Shown: positions 20,571 through 32,731 of the stretch, in pieces | How the letters are laid out: each line of letters starts with the position of its first letter | How positions within the stretch are numbered: position 1 is the stretch's first letter | From: Megaustenia siamemsis | Taxonomy: Eukaryota; Mollusca; Gastropoda; Stylommatophora; Ariophantidae | Direction of reading: 5' to 3' | Assembly (NCBI GenBank): GCA_032433765.1 | Contig: JAVIAB010000073.1 | Coordinates: 70,197,959 to 70,261,958, forward strand | DNA length: 64,000 nt | The notes under the pieces: generated by a model | Seen by the model: the letters and a program-made list of their open reading frames with translations, nothing else | Databases searched by the model: none | Told to the model about the DNA's origin: nothing | Made by a program: the position numbers and the translations under genes

Positions 20571-23500
20571 GGAGCCCAGAGGCTGAGTGGTTAGTGTGTT
20601 CGCTTCCTGGTGGCTGAGTGGTTAGTGTGTTCGCTTCCTGGTGGCTGAGTGGTTAGTGTGTTCGCTTCCTGGAGGCTGAGTGATGAGTGTGTTCGCTTCC
20701 TGGTGGCTGAGTGGTTAGTGTGTTCGCTTCCTGGTGGCTGAGTGGTTAGTGTGTTCGCTTCCTGGTGGCTGAGTGGTTAGTGTGTTCGCTTCCTGGTGGC
20801 TGAGTGGTTAGTGTGTTCGCTTCCTGGTGGCTGAGTGGTTAGTGTGTTCGCTTCCTGGTGGCTGAGTGGTTAGTGTGTTCGCTTCCTGGTGGCTGAGTGG
20901 TTAGTGTGTTCGCTTCCTGGTGGCTGAGTGGTTAGTGTGTTCGCTTCCTGGTGGCTGAGTGGTTAGTGTGTTCGCTTCCTGGTGGCTGAGTGGTTAGTGT
21001 GTTCGCTTCCTGGTGGCTGAGTGGTTAGTGTGTTCGCTTCCTGGTGGCTGAGTGGTTAGTGTGTTCGCTTCCTGGTGGCTGAGTGGTTAGTGTGTTCGCT
21101 TCCTGGTGGCTGAGTGATTAGTGTGTTCGCTTCCTGGTGGCTGAGTGGTTAGTGTGTTCGCTTCCTGATGGCTGAGTGATTAGTGTGTTCGCTTCCTGGT
21201 GGCTGAGTGATTAGTGTGTTCGCTTCCTGGTGGCTGAGTGGTTAGTGTGTTCACTTCCTGGTGGCTGAGTGGTTAGTGTGTTCGCTTCCTGGTGGCTGAG
21301 TGGTTAGTGTGTTCGCTTCCTGATGGCTGAGTGATTAGTGTGTTCGCTTCCTGGTGGCTGAGTGATTAGTGTGTTCGCTTCCTGGTGGCTGAGTGGTTAG
21401 TGTGTTCGCTTCCTGGTGGCTGAGTGGTTAGTGTGTTCGCTTCCTGGTGGCTGAGTGGTTAGTGTGTTCGCTTCCTGGTGGCTGAGTGATTAGTGTGTTC
21501 GCTTCCTGGTGGCTGAGTGGTTAGTGTGTTCGCTTCCTGGTGGCTGAGTGATTAGTGTGTTCGCTTCCTGGTGGCTGAGTGATTAGTGTGTTCGCTTCCT
21601 GGTGGCTGAGTGATTAGTGTGTTCGCTTCCTGGTGGCTGAGTGATTAGTGTGTTCGCTTCCTGGTGGCTGAGTGATTAGTGTGTTCGCTTCCTGGTGGCT
21701 GAGTGATTAGTGTGTTCGCTTCCTGGTGGCTGAGTGGTTAGTGTGTTCGCTTCCTGGTGGCTGAGTGGTTAGTGTGTTCGCTTCCTGGTGGCTGAGTGGT
21801 TAGTGTGTTCGCTTCCTGGTGGCTGAGTGATTAGTGTGTTCGCTTCCTGGTGGCTGAGTGGTTAGTGTGTTCGCTTCCTGATGGCTGAGTGGTTAGTGTG
21901 TTCGCTTCCTGGTGGCTGAGTGGTTAGTGTGTTCGCTTCCTGGTGGCTGAGTGGTTAGTGTGTTCGCTTCCTGGTGGCTGAGTGGTTAGTGTGTTCGCTT
22001 CCTGGTGGCTGAGTGGTTAGTGTGTTCGCTTCCTGGTGGCTGAGTGGTTAGTGTGTTCGCTTCCTGGTGGCTGAGTGGTTAGTGTGTTCGCTTCCTGGTG
22101 GCTGAGTGATTAGTGTGTTCGCTTCCTGGTGGCTGAGTGATTAGTGTGTTCGCTTCCTGGTGGCTGAGTGATTAGTGTGTTCGCTTCCTGGTGGCTGAGT
22201 GGTTAGTGTGTTCGCTTCCTGGTGGCTGAGTGATTAGTGTGTTCGCTTCCTGGTGGCTGAGTGGTTAGTGTGTTCGCTTCCTGGTGGCTGAGTGATTAGT
22301 GTGTTCGCTTCCTGGTGGCTGAGTGATTAGTGTGTTCGCTTCCTGGTGGCTGAGTGATTAGTGTGTTCACTTCCTGATGGCTGAGTGATTAGTGTGTTCG
22401 CTTCCTGGTGGCTGAGTGATTAGTGTGTTCGCTTCCTGGTGGCTGAGTGATTAGTGTGTTCGCTTCCTGGTGGCTGAGTGATTAGTGTGTTCGCTTCCTG
22501 GTGGCTGAGTGATTAGTGTGTTCGCTTCCTGGTGGCTGAGTGATTAGTGTGTTCGCTTCCTGGTGGCTGAGTGGTTAGTGTGTTCGCTTCCTGATGGCTG
22601 AGTGATTAGTGTGTTCGCTTCCTGGTGGCTGAGTGATTAGTGTGTTCGCTTCCTGGTGGCTGAGTGATTAGTGTGTTCGCTTCCTGGTGGCTGAGTGATT
22701 AGTGTGTTCGCTTCCTGGTGGCTGAGTGATTAGTGTGTTCGCTTCCTGATGGCTGAGTGGTTAGTGTGTTCGCTTCCTGGTGGCTGAGTGGTTAGTGTGT
22801 TCGCTTCCTGGTGGCTGAGTGATTAGTGTGTTCGCTTCCTGGTGGCTGAGTGATTAGTGTGTTCGCTTCCTGGTGGCTGAGTGATTAGTGTGTTCGCTTC
22901 CTGGTGGCTGAGTGATTAGTGTGTTCGCTTCCTGGTGGCTGAGTGATTAGTGTGTTCGCTTCCTGATGGCTGAGTGATTAGTGTGTTCGCTTCCTGGTGG
23001 CTGAGTGATTAGTGTGTTCGCTTCCTGGTGGCTGAGTGATTAGTGTGTTCGCTTCCTGGTGGCTGAGTGATTAGTGTGTTCGCTTCCTGGTGGCTGAGTG
23101 GTTAGTGTGTTCGCTTCCTGATGGCTGAGTGATTAGTGTGTTCGCTTCCTGGTGGCTGAGTGGTTAGTGTGTTCGCTTCCTGGTGGCTGAGTGATTAGTG
23201 TGTTCGCTTCCTGGTGGCTGAGTGGTTAGTGTGTTCGCTTCCTGATGGCTGAGTGATTAGTGTGTTCGCTTCCTGGTGGCTGAGTGATTAGTGTGTTCGC
23301 TTCCTGGTGGCTGAGTGGTTAGTGTGTTCGCTTCCTGGTGGCTGAGTGGTTAGTGTGTTCGCTTCCTGATGGCTGAGTGATTAGTATGTTCGCTTTCTGA
23401 TGGCTGAGTGATTAGTGTGTTCGCTTCCTGGTGGCTGAGTGGTTAGTGTGTTCGCTTCCTGGTGGCTGAGTGGTTAGTGTGTTCGCTTCCTGATGGCTGA

Positions 23501-23951
23501 GTGGTTAGTGTGTTCGCTTCCTGGTGGCTGAGTGGTTAGTGTGTTCGCTTCCTGGTGGCTGAGTGGTTAGTGTGTTCGCCTCCTGGTGGCTTAGTGGTTA
23601 GTGTGTTCGCTTCCTGATGGCTGAGTGGTTAGTGTGTTCGCTTCCTGGTGGCTGAGTGGTTAGTGTGTTCGCTTCCTGATGGCTGAGTGGTTAGTGTGTT
23701 CGCTTCCTGGTGGCTGAGTGGTTAGTCTGTTCGCTTCCTGATCAAAAGGGTCCGTGTTCAACTCTTTAAAAATTAAATGTTTCTTTTTGTTTCTTTCTCG
23801 GATCGACAAGGCTCTATTTGTCGATGAAGCGGAGGCGGTATGGCGTGATACCGAGCACATCACCCAGAAATGTGCTGAAGTCATGGAAAAGTATGGTTAC
23901 TAACCCAATGCGCCTAAAAATGTGTGGAGGGAATATTTACTTATTTACTTG
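20571..23951 (+). mobile_element. SINE family B with its A-box segment expanded ~102-fold
   Basis: It starts ggagcccagaggctgagtgg, a tRNA-like 5' end whose tggctgagtgg matches the A box TGGCNNAGTGG. The expected tRNA continuation comes only after 3.1 kb of tandem repeats: gatcaaaagggtccgtgttc, with a B-box-like gtgttcaactc. A body follows that resembles family 1: gaagcggaggcggtatggcg, gtgataccgagcacatcacc, aatgtgctgaag, atggttactaaccc and a tacttatttactt end. The best explanation is one SINE in which the A-box region was amplified after insertion. Confidence 0.7.
20580..23741. repeat. 31-bp minisatellite, ~102 copies, each with an A-box-like core
   Basis: The unit is ggtggctgagtggttagtgt plus gttcgcttcct. 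Period is strictly 31 bp and almost all variation is at two sites: ggt/gat before ggctgag, and agtggtt/agtgatt. The agtggtt type dominates both ends and agtgatt the interior. This is the longest array in the window. Confidence 0.98.
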
Positions 23952-25236
23952 GTCATATGTTCATGTTTATATCAAGAGTATTACATTTCTGAGTTTGACA
24001 AATGTGACAACTGTGACAACTGTGGCAACTGTGACAAATGCGTGATACAAAAAGTTTACACCACAAACATGTCAGTTCACGTCACCTCTTCTAATCAGCA
24101 TGAATTTTTGTCGGCTGTACATGTATCTCTAAAATGACAATATGGAAACTAAAATATCAGTAGCAAACACCTATGTGCAGCATAAAAGAAAGTAAGATGT
24201 AATGTGAACATTTGTTTACTTTTCCAGTATTGAGACCCGTCATCAATGCGCTGTTGAAGCATTCACTAGCACTTTCACGTCTTTCATATCAAACAGAGAT
24301 TTCTCAAACACAGCGATCAGGATTTCTTGAAAACATGATATCGTCACCGAAGAAAATAATACAAATGTTGATAATTTTAGAAAGTTTAAATTTGATTTTT
24401 TATAAAATAATAATATTGAAAAAAAAAAACACGTATCATGAAAAGATTTATCAGGAGATAATGTATACGAAAAGAAATTATAAAAAATACGGACGAAAAT
24501 ATGTGTGGAACAATTTTTAATTATGGGGAATGTGAAAAATATAAAGTGTTAGAGCACGAAATAAATGTCATTATTTTAACATCAACAGTCAGGTGGGAAT
24601 AAGAAAAATAATAGCAAATATCGTTTGGTTCTTCCTGTTCTATAAATATTTGCGTGGTTCTAAAAATAAGTTAGAGATCAGGCTTTTCAATCAAATAAAA
24701 CAAATTGACCTAAATAATCATCTTTATGGCTTCATTAAAAAAACAAGAACCGTAGCAATCAGAATAGCGCGTAGATGTCCACATATGGCCATCATTTGCT
24801 TGAGTAATCATGGCGATTAGTGTATCAAATGTACACCATGAATTTTAGAAAAATACCTTATTAGTTATAAATGGTGTAGTTGCTATAAAACCTGAATCAG
24901 TAGTTTTTATAAATTATGTAATGAAATACCGTTTGATTGAGTTTTTGATGATTCAGCGACACGTTCAGCTAATGTTCTTTTAGCACTTCAAATTTTGATC
25001 AAAATTTCTTTTTCTTTTTTCGTCGGCGGTTGCCTTGGTGAAAATGTTGTCTGTTGCATTATGTCGGAAGAGAGGGAGGGAGTGAGGCACGGAGGGAGGT
25101 AAGGATGCATGGAGGGAGGGAGGAAGGAAGGAACCCTCGTCACGCTTTGTGCGTAGCGTATAGGAAATATGATGTAAATGCTCATATTTCTCGACCATCA
25201 AATACATTTTTTTGAAAATATTGCGGAAAAAACTCC
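23952..25236. other. Unassigned AT-rich sequence
   Basis: AT-rich unique DNA. A gggaggga-type purine run lies near 25067-25132. Open frames at 24212-24520 and 24593-24820 are lysine/asparagine-rich and carry no recognisable motif. Confidence 0.5.
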
Positions 25237-25917
25237 GGTACATCACTCTGTTACATAACAGCACATCAATATGTACATAACGGTACATCAATCTGTAACA
25301 TAACCGTACATCAATATGTTACATAACGGTAGATCAATCTATTACATAACGGAACATCAATCTGTTACATAATGGAACATCAATCTGTTACATAAACGTA
25401 CATCAATCTGTTGCATAACGGAACATCAATCTGTTACATAACGGAGTATCAATCTGTTACATAACGGAGTATCAATCTGTTACATAAAGGAACATCAATA
25501 TGTTCCAAAACGGAACATCAGTATGTTACATAACGGAACATCAATATGTTACGTAACGGAACATCAATCTGTTACATAAAGGAACATCAATATGTTACAT
25601 AACGGAACATCATTATGTTACATAACGGAACATCAATTTGTTACATAAGGGAACATCAATCTGTTACATAACGGTACATCAATATGTTGCATAACGGAAC
25701 ATCAAGATGTTACATAACGGTACATCAATCTGTTACATAATGGTACATCAATCTGGTACATAACGGAACATCAATCTTTTACATAATGGTACATCTATCT
25801 GTTGCATAAACGTACATCAATCTGTTACATAACGGAACACCAATCTGTTGCATAACGGAACATCAATCTGTTACATAACGGAGCATCAATCTGTTACATA
25901 ACGGAACATCAATGTGT
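25237..25917. repeat. 23-bp minisatellite, ~29 copies
   Basis: The unit is catcaatctgttacataacg plus gaa. Variants include atatg for atctg, ggta for ggaa and aaacg for aacgg. Confidence 0.95.
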
Positions 25918-26755
25918 GCAGGAGAAAGGAGACAAAGCCAAGCACCACATATAAATCTTATTCATTCTGCAGTCGGAGTTCTCTACACAATATTGGTAGT
26001 TTAGCCACGAGAATAGAGAATCTGTTCACTAAAACAGCATCCAACATAAGTCACTTATAATTGACTATAAAATATTGCCAAATTATTCTCAAATTGCGAT
26101 TGCTTGCTACCAACCGCCTGTCAAGATATGGGCAAAGACCGTGTATAAATCAAGACAAACAAAAATCGATATATTTTTTTAAGAATGTATTTTGATCTAG
26201 GTTAATGCAAGCAAGCACAGTTACTGAAACAAACAACATTCATCATGCGTACAGCAGTTGCAGTTGACGTGCTTGCCTCTTACATGCAGGACTCAGTGTC
26301 TGTCTAGCATTACTTGTGACTGGCATTGCTCCATATAGGAAATGTCATGAGTTACAACAACATTTGCAGTGTGTCCGCCCTGTTCTGCTGTGAATTGCCA
26401 GCACGTTTATTGCGTTGTCTTGGGAATCGCAGACGTAAAGAAGCGAAATGAAAACAACAGGATGTCATGTTGTAGATATGTTTGTCTTTGTGACATTATG
26501 AAAGCTTCTAGACACGACACGTAGTATACTTCAACATAAATATGAAAGAATATTGAGAAACTTGAGACCATACGAGCTTGAATGATAAGCAGACCCATAT
26601 TCTTTAGTCTAAAAACTGTGTGTGTGTGTGGGGGGGGGGTGCTAAGAAAAGTGCGAGGCTATGCAAACGTAAATAATAAATAGACAAATGTGCACAAATA
26701 TTTGAATTAGCGCATAGAAAGATACAAATAAGCAACAGAAAGGACAAACAGTAAA
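25918..26755. other. Unassigned sequence
   Basis: No supported gene. A short (GT)n/G-run lies at 26618-26640. Confidence 0.5.
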
Positions 26756-26759
26756 AGGT

Positions 26760-26905
26760 AACAAAGATCAGGAAATGTGGACAGAAAAACTGGTGGACGT
26801 AAAAGAATAATAGGCCACGTACTCAAACGAGAATCAGAAACCATAACAAGAATTACCGTGGAGTAGACTCCAAAGAAGACTGCTAAAGGGAGGTAAAACA
26901 ACAGG
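26760..26905 (+). pseudogene. LINE C-terminal fragment
   Basis: The plus strand reads KRIIGHVLKRESETITRITV then E*TPKKTAKGR. This matches the W(I/L)GHVLRR...WTPxGxRxRGR region of non-LTR ORF2, with the conserved W of WTP mutated to TAG. The following ~60 bp (gatgaggttaaggtgttcgt ... tagttcaaatctc) has a weak tRNA-like look. Confidence 0.55.
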
Positions 26906-27212
26906 TTTTGATGGATGAGGTTAAGGTGTTCGTCTAAAGAAGCTAGTTCAAATCTCACGTTGAAAGGTCGGATATTTTATTATCAAGTAAGCTTCTTTTC
27001 ACAGTAAGTTCAACTGAGTGTCAAGTCCTGTCGGAAGCATACTGTTAAACATCAGTCACGTTTTGTTAACAATTTAAGCACATAGATAATTTAAAAATGG
27101 AAAAACACAGGCTTTATGTCATATTCAGGGAAAACGTGTTTTATTAGGTACAAGTAGTTCCGTTAACAAATGTCATTGGATAATGAAGGGAAGTCATTGT
27201 ATTATGTCTCAG

Positions 27213-28110
27213 ATTCATGAGATCGGGTGTCAGTCAGCTTCTTGAGATCAGGTGTCAGTCAGCTTCTTGAAATCGGGTGTCAGTCAGCTTCTTGAGATCG
27301 GGTGTCAGTCAGCTTCTTGAGATTGGGTGTCAGTCAGCTTCATGAGATCGGGTGTCAGTCAGCTTCATGAGATCAGGTGTCAGTCAGCTTCACGAAATCG
27401 GGTGTCAGTCAGCTTCATGAGATCAGGTGTCAGCTTCATGAGATCGGGTGTCAGTCAGCTTCATGAGATCGGGTGTCAGTCAGCTTTATGAGATCAGGTG
27501 TCAGCTTCATGAGATCGGGTGTCAGTCAGCTTCATGAGATCGGGTGTCAGCTTCATGAGATCGGGTGTCAGTCAGCTTTATGAGATCAGGTGTCAACTTC
27601 ATGAGATCGGGTGTCAGTCAGCTTCATGAGATCGGGTGTCAGCTTCATGAGATCGGTTGTCAGTCAGCTTTATGAGATCAGGTGTCAGCTTCATGAGATC
27701 GGGTGTCAGTCAGCTTCATGAGATCGGGTGTTAGCTTCATGAGATCGGGTGTCAGTCAGCTTCATGAGATCGGGTGTCAGCTTCATGAGATCGGGTGTCA
27801 GTCAGCTTTATGAGATCGGGTGTCAGCTTCATGAGATCGGGTGTCAGTCAGCTTCATGAGATCGGGTGTCAGTCAGCTTCATGAGATCGGGTGTCAGTCA
27901 GCTTCATGAGATCGGGTGTCAGTCAGCTTCATGAGATCGGGTGTCAGTCAGCTTCATGAGATCAGGTGTCAGCTTCATGAGATCGGGTGTCAGCTTCATG
28001 AGATCGGGTGTCAGTCAGCTTCATGAGATCGGGTGTCAGCTTCATGAGATCAGCTGTCAGTCAGCTTCATGAGATCGGGTGTCAGCTTCATGAGATCGGG
28101 TGTCAGCTTC
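27213..28110. repeat. 25/21-bp minisatellite, ~39 copies
   Basis: The long unit is ttcatgagatcgggtgtcag plus tcagc; the short one lacks one tcag. Long and short units alternate through much of the middle (27430-27840), whereas the left end and 27840-27960 are runs of long units. Copies differ at cggg/cagg and catg/tatg/cttg. Confidence 0.95.
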
Positions 28111-28232
28111 CTGGCTGCCTTTCCTTCCCAGAGAGCATCTCTAGTGCCCATGTGGATCTCGACAGCCTTTTTAGGTCGGAAAAATGTTTTGCTTGAACTG
28201 GGATTTTAACCCCGGACTTTCTAGTCGACATA

Positions 28233-28662
28233 AACACTAACCCTAACACTAACCCTAACACTAACACTAACCCTAACACTAACCCTAACACTAACCCTAA
28301 CCCTAACCCTAACCCTAACACTAACACTAACCCTAACACTAACCCTAACACTAACCCTAACACTAACCCTAACCCTAACACTAACCCTAACACTAACCCT
28401 AACCCAAACCCTAACACTAACCCTAACACTAACCCTAACACTAACCCTAACACTAACCCTAACACTAACCCTAACACTAACCCTAACACTAACCCTAACC
28501 CTAACACTAACCCTAACCCTAACACTAACCCTAACCCAAACCCTAACACTAACCCTAACCCAAACCCTAACACTAACCCAAACCCTAACACTAACCCAAA
28601 CCCTAACACTAACCCTAACACTAACCCTAACACTAACCCTAACACTAACCCTAACACTAACC
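28233..28662. repeat. Interstitial telomere-like array (CCCTAA/CACTAA)
   Basis: Hexamers CCCTAA and CACTAA are mixed, with frequent strict alternation giving a 12-bp period, plus some CCCAAA. CCCTAA is the complement of TTAGGG, the common metazoan telomere repeat. The minus strand is therefore G-rich (TTAGGG/TTAGTG). Valine/leucine/arginine-rich frames across it are artefacts. Confidence 0.95.
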
Positions 28663-28963
28663 ACAGCGCATTCAAAAACATCAGAAAATAATATTTCTAC
28701 CATCCTTCCCAAAATATTTTAAAAATCAGTTGTTTTTTTTTATTTCCTCCGGGCAATTTCGCCCGGTACCATGATATTTGTGTTCTATGCTAAATTGTAT
28801 GAAACTAATTAGCACTGTTCGAATGCAATGCTGACAACGATGAAAACAAACATGAACAAGGACAGCCTGACAGAGAACATCGGAACAGAGATGTACAGTG
28901 ATGGCTGTATTTTGCTCATGTCGCCATCGATGTCCCCGGTATAAACGATTGTGTTGCTGCTCT
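28663..28963. other. Unassigned sequence with a small GC hairpin
   Basis: ccgggcaatttcgcccgg near 28749-28766 can form a 6-bp stem with a short loop. Nothing else is recognisable. Confidence 0.5.
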
Positions 28964-29245
28964 ACATGACGTCATTAAAAAAAAAAGTAAAGTACCCCCA
29001 TCACGCCAAGTGGCGTCTAGGGAATATGGTGTTAGTGACCATACATTTTACAGACCTTCGGCACATGATTTTTGGGGTAATGTGATCGGTATTACGCGTG
29101 CCTCTTTACTTTGCCAGAAAAAAATCAAGTACCCATTAAAGACTGGGTGAACCGGAAGACGGCGGTTGGGATTGAACCCTACCTCTTATCCTTTGTAGTC
29201 CAGTTCACTAACCACTGAGCTATCGCGGCTCCCACATGACGTCAT
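28964..29245 (-). mobile_element. tRNA-derived SINE, family 1, with 12-bp target duplication
   Basis: A full-length minus-strand copy (28976-29233) is flanked by perfect acatgacgtcat repeats at 28964-28975 and 29234-29245. A short A-run follows the left duplication on the plus strand. This is standard target-primed insertion evidence. Confidence 0.92.
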
Positions 29246-29725
29246 ATTTTTTGTCAAAAACTATCATGGGTGTGTTGTTAAAGAGAAGTAGAGCCACAAA
29301 TTGAGCACTTTGCTATGTGTGTCTTTATCAACAGATTATCTCCGTTAACGAAGTGATACAACGGAGACTCGTACATTGAACGACCCTAACTTCGATTGCT
29401 GCAGAAATCGAACGCTTAATTCGATATTAATTTTACTCAAGAGTTCAACCTGTTTCAAAGGTTCGAACTACGCATGCGCAGTAAAAATTGTCATTTGCCA
29501 GTGCCTACTGGTGTAGTAGTCATTGAATGCGTTACACGCACACACGGTTTTTCGGTGCTTTTTTCTGAACCTTATTTTGTTTGAGTTCTCTTTATACATT
29601 ATTCTATTCTATTATAGTCATGGCATCAGTTTCATTGCAGTCGGGGCATCCTCATATCCGCTCCACTGACCTTTCCAGCATTTCTCGAAGCGTAAGCAGA
29701 CTGATTATTTCTGTAAATTGTTCCA
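29246..29725. other. Unassigned sequence
   Basis: Nothing recognisable. An ATG at 29581 opens a frame that runs into the next array. Confidence 0.5.
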
Positions 29726-31051
29726 GTAACGGGATAATGCCTGAACATCCCGGGATAAGGCCGGAACATCCCGGGATAAGGCCAGAACATCCCGGGATAA
29801 GGCCGGAACATCCCGGGATAAGGCCAGAACATCCCGAGATAACGCCAGAACATACCGAGATAACGCCTGAACATACCGAGATAACGCCAGAACATACTGA
29901 GATAACGTCTGAACATACCGGGTAACGCCTGAACATACCGAGATAACGCCTGAACATACCGAAATAACGTCTGAACATACCGAGATAACGCCAGAACATA
30001 CCGAGATAACGCCAGAACATACTGAGATAACGTCAGAACATACCGAGATAACGCCAGAACATACTGAGATCACATCAGAACATACCGAGATAACGCCAGA
30101 ACATACTGAAATAACGTCTGAACATACCGGGATAACGCCTAAACATACCGAGATAATGCCTGAACATACCGAGATAACGTCTGAACATACCGAGATAACG
30201 CCAGAACATACTGAGATAACGTCAGAACATACTGAGATAACGCCAGAACATACTGAGATAACGCCAGAACATACTGAGATAACGTCTGAACATACCGGGA
30301 TAACGCCTGAACATACCGGGATAACGCCTAAACATACCGAGATAACGCCTGAACATACCGAGATAACGTCTGAACATACCGAGATAACGTCTGAACATAC
30401 CGAGATAACGCCTGAACATACCGAGATAACGTCTGAACATACCGAGATAACGTCTGAACATACCGAGATAACGCCAGAACATACCGGGATAACGCCTAAA
30501 CATACTGAGATAACGCCTGAACATACCGAGATAACGCCAGAACATACCGAGATAACGCCTGAACATACTGAGATAACGTCTGAACATATCGAGATAACGC
30601 CTGAACATACCGAGATAACGCCTGAACATACCGGGATAACGCCAGAACATACCGAGATAACGCCAGAACATACCGGGATAACGCCTGAACATACCGAGAT
30701 AACGCCTGAACATACCGGGATAACGCCAGAACATACCGAGATAACGCCTGAACATACCGGGATAACGTCTGAACATACCGAGATAACGTCTGAACATACC
30801 GGGATAACGCCAGAACATACCGAGATAACGCCTGAACATACCGGGATAACGCCTGAACATACCGGGATAACGTCTGAACATACCGGGATAACGCCTGAAC
30901 ATACCGAGATAACGCCTGAACATACCGGGATAACGCCTGAACATACCGGGATAACGCCTGAACATACCGGGATAACGCCTGAACATACCGAGATAACGCC
31001 TGAACATACCGAGATAACGCCTGAACATAACAGGATAACACCTGAACATAG
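29726..31051. repeat. 21-bp minisatellite, ~63 copies, open on several frames
   Basis: The unit is gaacataccgagataacgcc with one further base, varying as cgcct/cgcca/cgtct and ccgag/ccggg/ctgag. The first five units differ (catcccgggataaggcc) and carry the SmaI-like cccggg palindrome. Seven-codon periodicity gives a 325-codon plus frame (EHTEITP) and two long minus frames (RYLGMFR; VQALSRY). Confidence 0.95.
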
Positions 31052-31949
31052 GGTTGGTTTCTATTCTGTTTATACACGGGCCCTGTCTATTAACTATGAC
31101 AACCAAGAAGACGGTGGAAGTAACGAAGACTAAGAGGAAGTGAAACAAAAATAATGTTATCGTGATTCATAAAAGCGGTAGACGTGTAACGGAAACGTGG
31201 AAACAAGGGGTAGTGAACTAGAATCATCAGCCAGTTGTTTTGAGAAGTAGAATGGACATAGAGAATATTTCCAAGTTTTAATTATAGCAATTACGTCGTT
31301 CAATTTGTTATGTTTTTGTTTATTTTACATTATGTGTGTTTGTTGTTTAAGCTTATTGAAATGGGTATTGCTCAGTGTCTGGGAACAGATTAATGCACTT
31401 TACATTATTTCTAATGAAGAATATGTTTTCTGAATTCGAACAACTCAGAGCTCGTACGACCCCCTGGAACGAATTAAGTTCGAAATAAACGGCACCACTA
31501 AATTTACTGTTGTCAACTATAACACACATCGACGGCACAATTTACAAAATCATTAACTAAGTCTGATTCAGGAAATGATCTATTATTAGATGTATTTTGA
31601 CATGCCCGGAAATGACGGGATCTTTTGACATCTTTAAGTTAATGAACAGATAACAGTGACCGATCTCTAGATGGCTGCTGACGTCACAGTCAGTGAACTG
31701 ATCAACACCACCTCTCCGCCACACGTGATGGGGCCAGGAAACAGATGAAACTGCCCGGTGAGATTAATACAATTAGATAAAGCAAATTATGTTCCAGAAA
31801 ATTACGCGCTGGAATCTGGTCAAAAAAAAAAAAACCCTTCAATATCGCAGTTGTAGCAGTAAACAACGCCATAGCATAACTTACGCCCATTTTCAGGACG
31901 GACGAGGCACAGATGCAAAAGTCGTGTTCAAGTTAATTACATTATTCTT
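31052..31949. other. Unassigned sequence
   Basis: No supported gene or repeat. Confidence 0.5.
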
Positions 31950-32255
31950 GTTGTAAAGCAGCGTTTTTCAATCCATGGCTTGTGGGTTGAATAAGGTTTG
32001 ACCATACTGTTGTAAAGCGGCGTTTTTCAATCCATGGCTTGTGGGTAGAATACGGTTTGACCATACTGTTGTAAAGCGGCGTTTTTCAATCCATGGCTTG
32101 TGGGTAGAATAAGGTTTGACCATACTGTTGTAAAGCGGCGTTTTTCAGTCCATGGATGGTGGGTAGAATAAGGTTTGACCATACTGCTGTAAAGCGGCGT
32201 TTTTCAGTCCATGGATGGTGGGTAGAATAAGGTTTGACCATACTGTTGTAAAGCG
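31950..32255. repeat. 59-bp tandem repeat, ~5 copies
   Basis: The unit starts ttgtaaagcggcgtttttca and ends ataaggtttgaccatactg, spaced exactly 59 bp. The core cagcgtttttcaatccatgg vaguely recalls a hAT transposon terminus, but no partner end is seen. Confidence 0.93.
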
Positions 32256-32529
32256 TAGGAAAAAGACCGGAGTCTGTGATGCGCTTGTTGGCGATACACA
32301 ATATGTGGTTACCCATATGTGGAAATTAAAGCTGTATGTGAAGGCGGTATCCCGTTACTGGGGTCTGCTTGAGGTTTGCTAATCCAACAGAGTAAAACAA
32401 AACCAAAAGCTGAAAGTGAACATCTCGCACTTCCACACGATAATCATAATTAGATCAATAGTACACGAGTTGTCTCCGTATATGCTTCAAGACAACCAAT
32501 ACAATGTCAATCAATCAACTATTCCGTGA
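32256..32529. other. Unassigned sequence
   Basis: Nothing recognisable. Confidence 0.4.
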
Positions 32530-32731
32530 CCGTGTTGGTCTTTGGGGCACCGTGTTGGTCTTTGGGGCACCGTGTTGGTCTTTGGGGAACCGTGTTGGTC
32601 TTTGGGGCACCGTGTTGGTCTTTGGGGAACCGTGTTGGTCTTTGGGGAACCGTGTTGGTCTTTGGGGCACCGTGTTGGTCTTTGGGGAACCGTGTTGGTC
32701 TTTGGGGCACCGTGTTGGTCTTTGGGGCACC
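32530..32731. repeat. 20-bp minisatellite, 10 copies, within a LINE 3' end
   Basis: The unit is ccgtgttggtctttggggca, with ggca/ggaa variation only. On the minus strand it translates, depending on frame, to VPQRPT or APKTNT. It begins directly after LINE coding sequence and ends in PQRPTRSRNS and a stop, which resembles the VPQRPxRxRD terminus I recall for this kind of LINE. Confidence 0.95.

Noticed and set aside
20580..23741. Cluster of real tRNA genes
   Set aside because: Each unit holds only an A-box-like segment; no unit has a B box, anticodon arm or acceptor pairing.
28103..28712. Valine/leucine/arginine-rich proteins of ~160-190 codons
   Set aside because: They are the telomere-like hexamers read in frame.
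29581..31148. Several 100-325 codon proteins on both strands
   Set aside because: They are translations of the 21-bp array in multiple frames.
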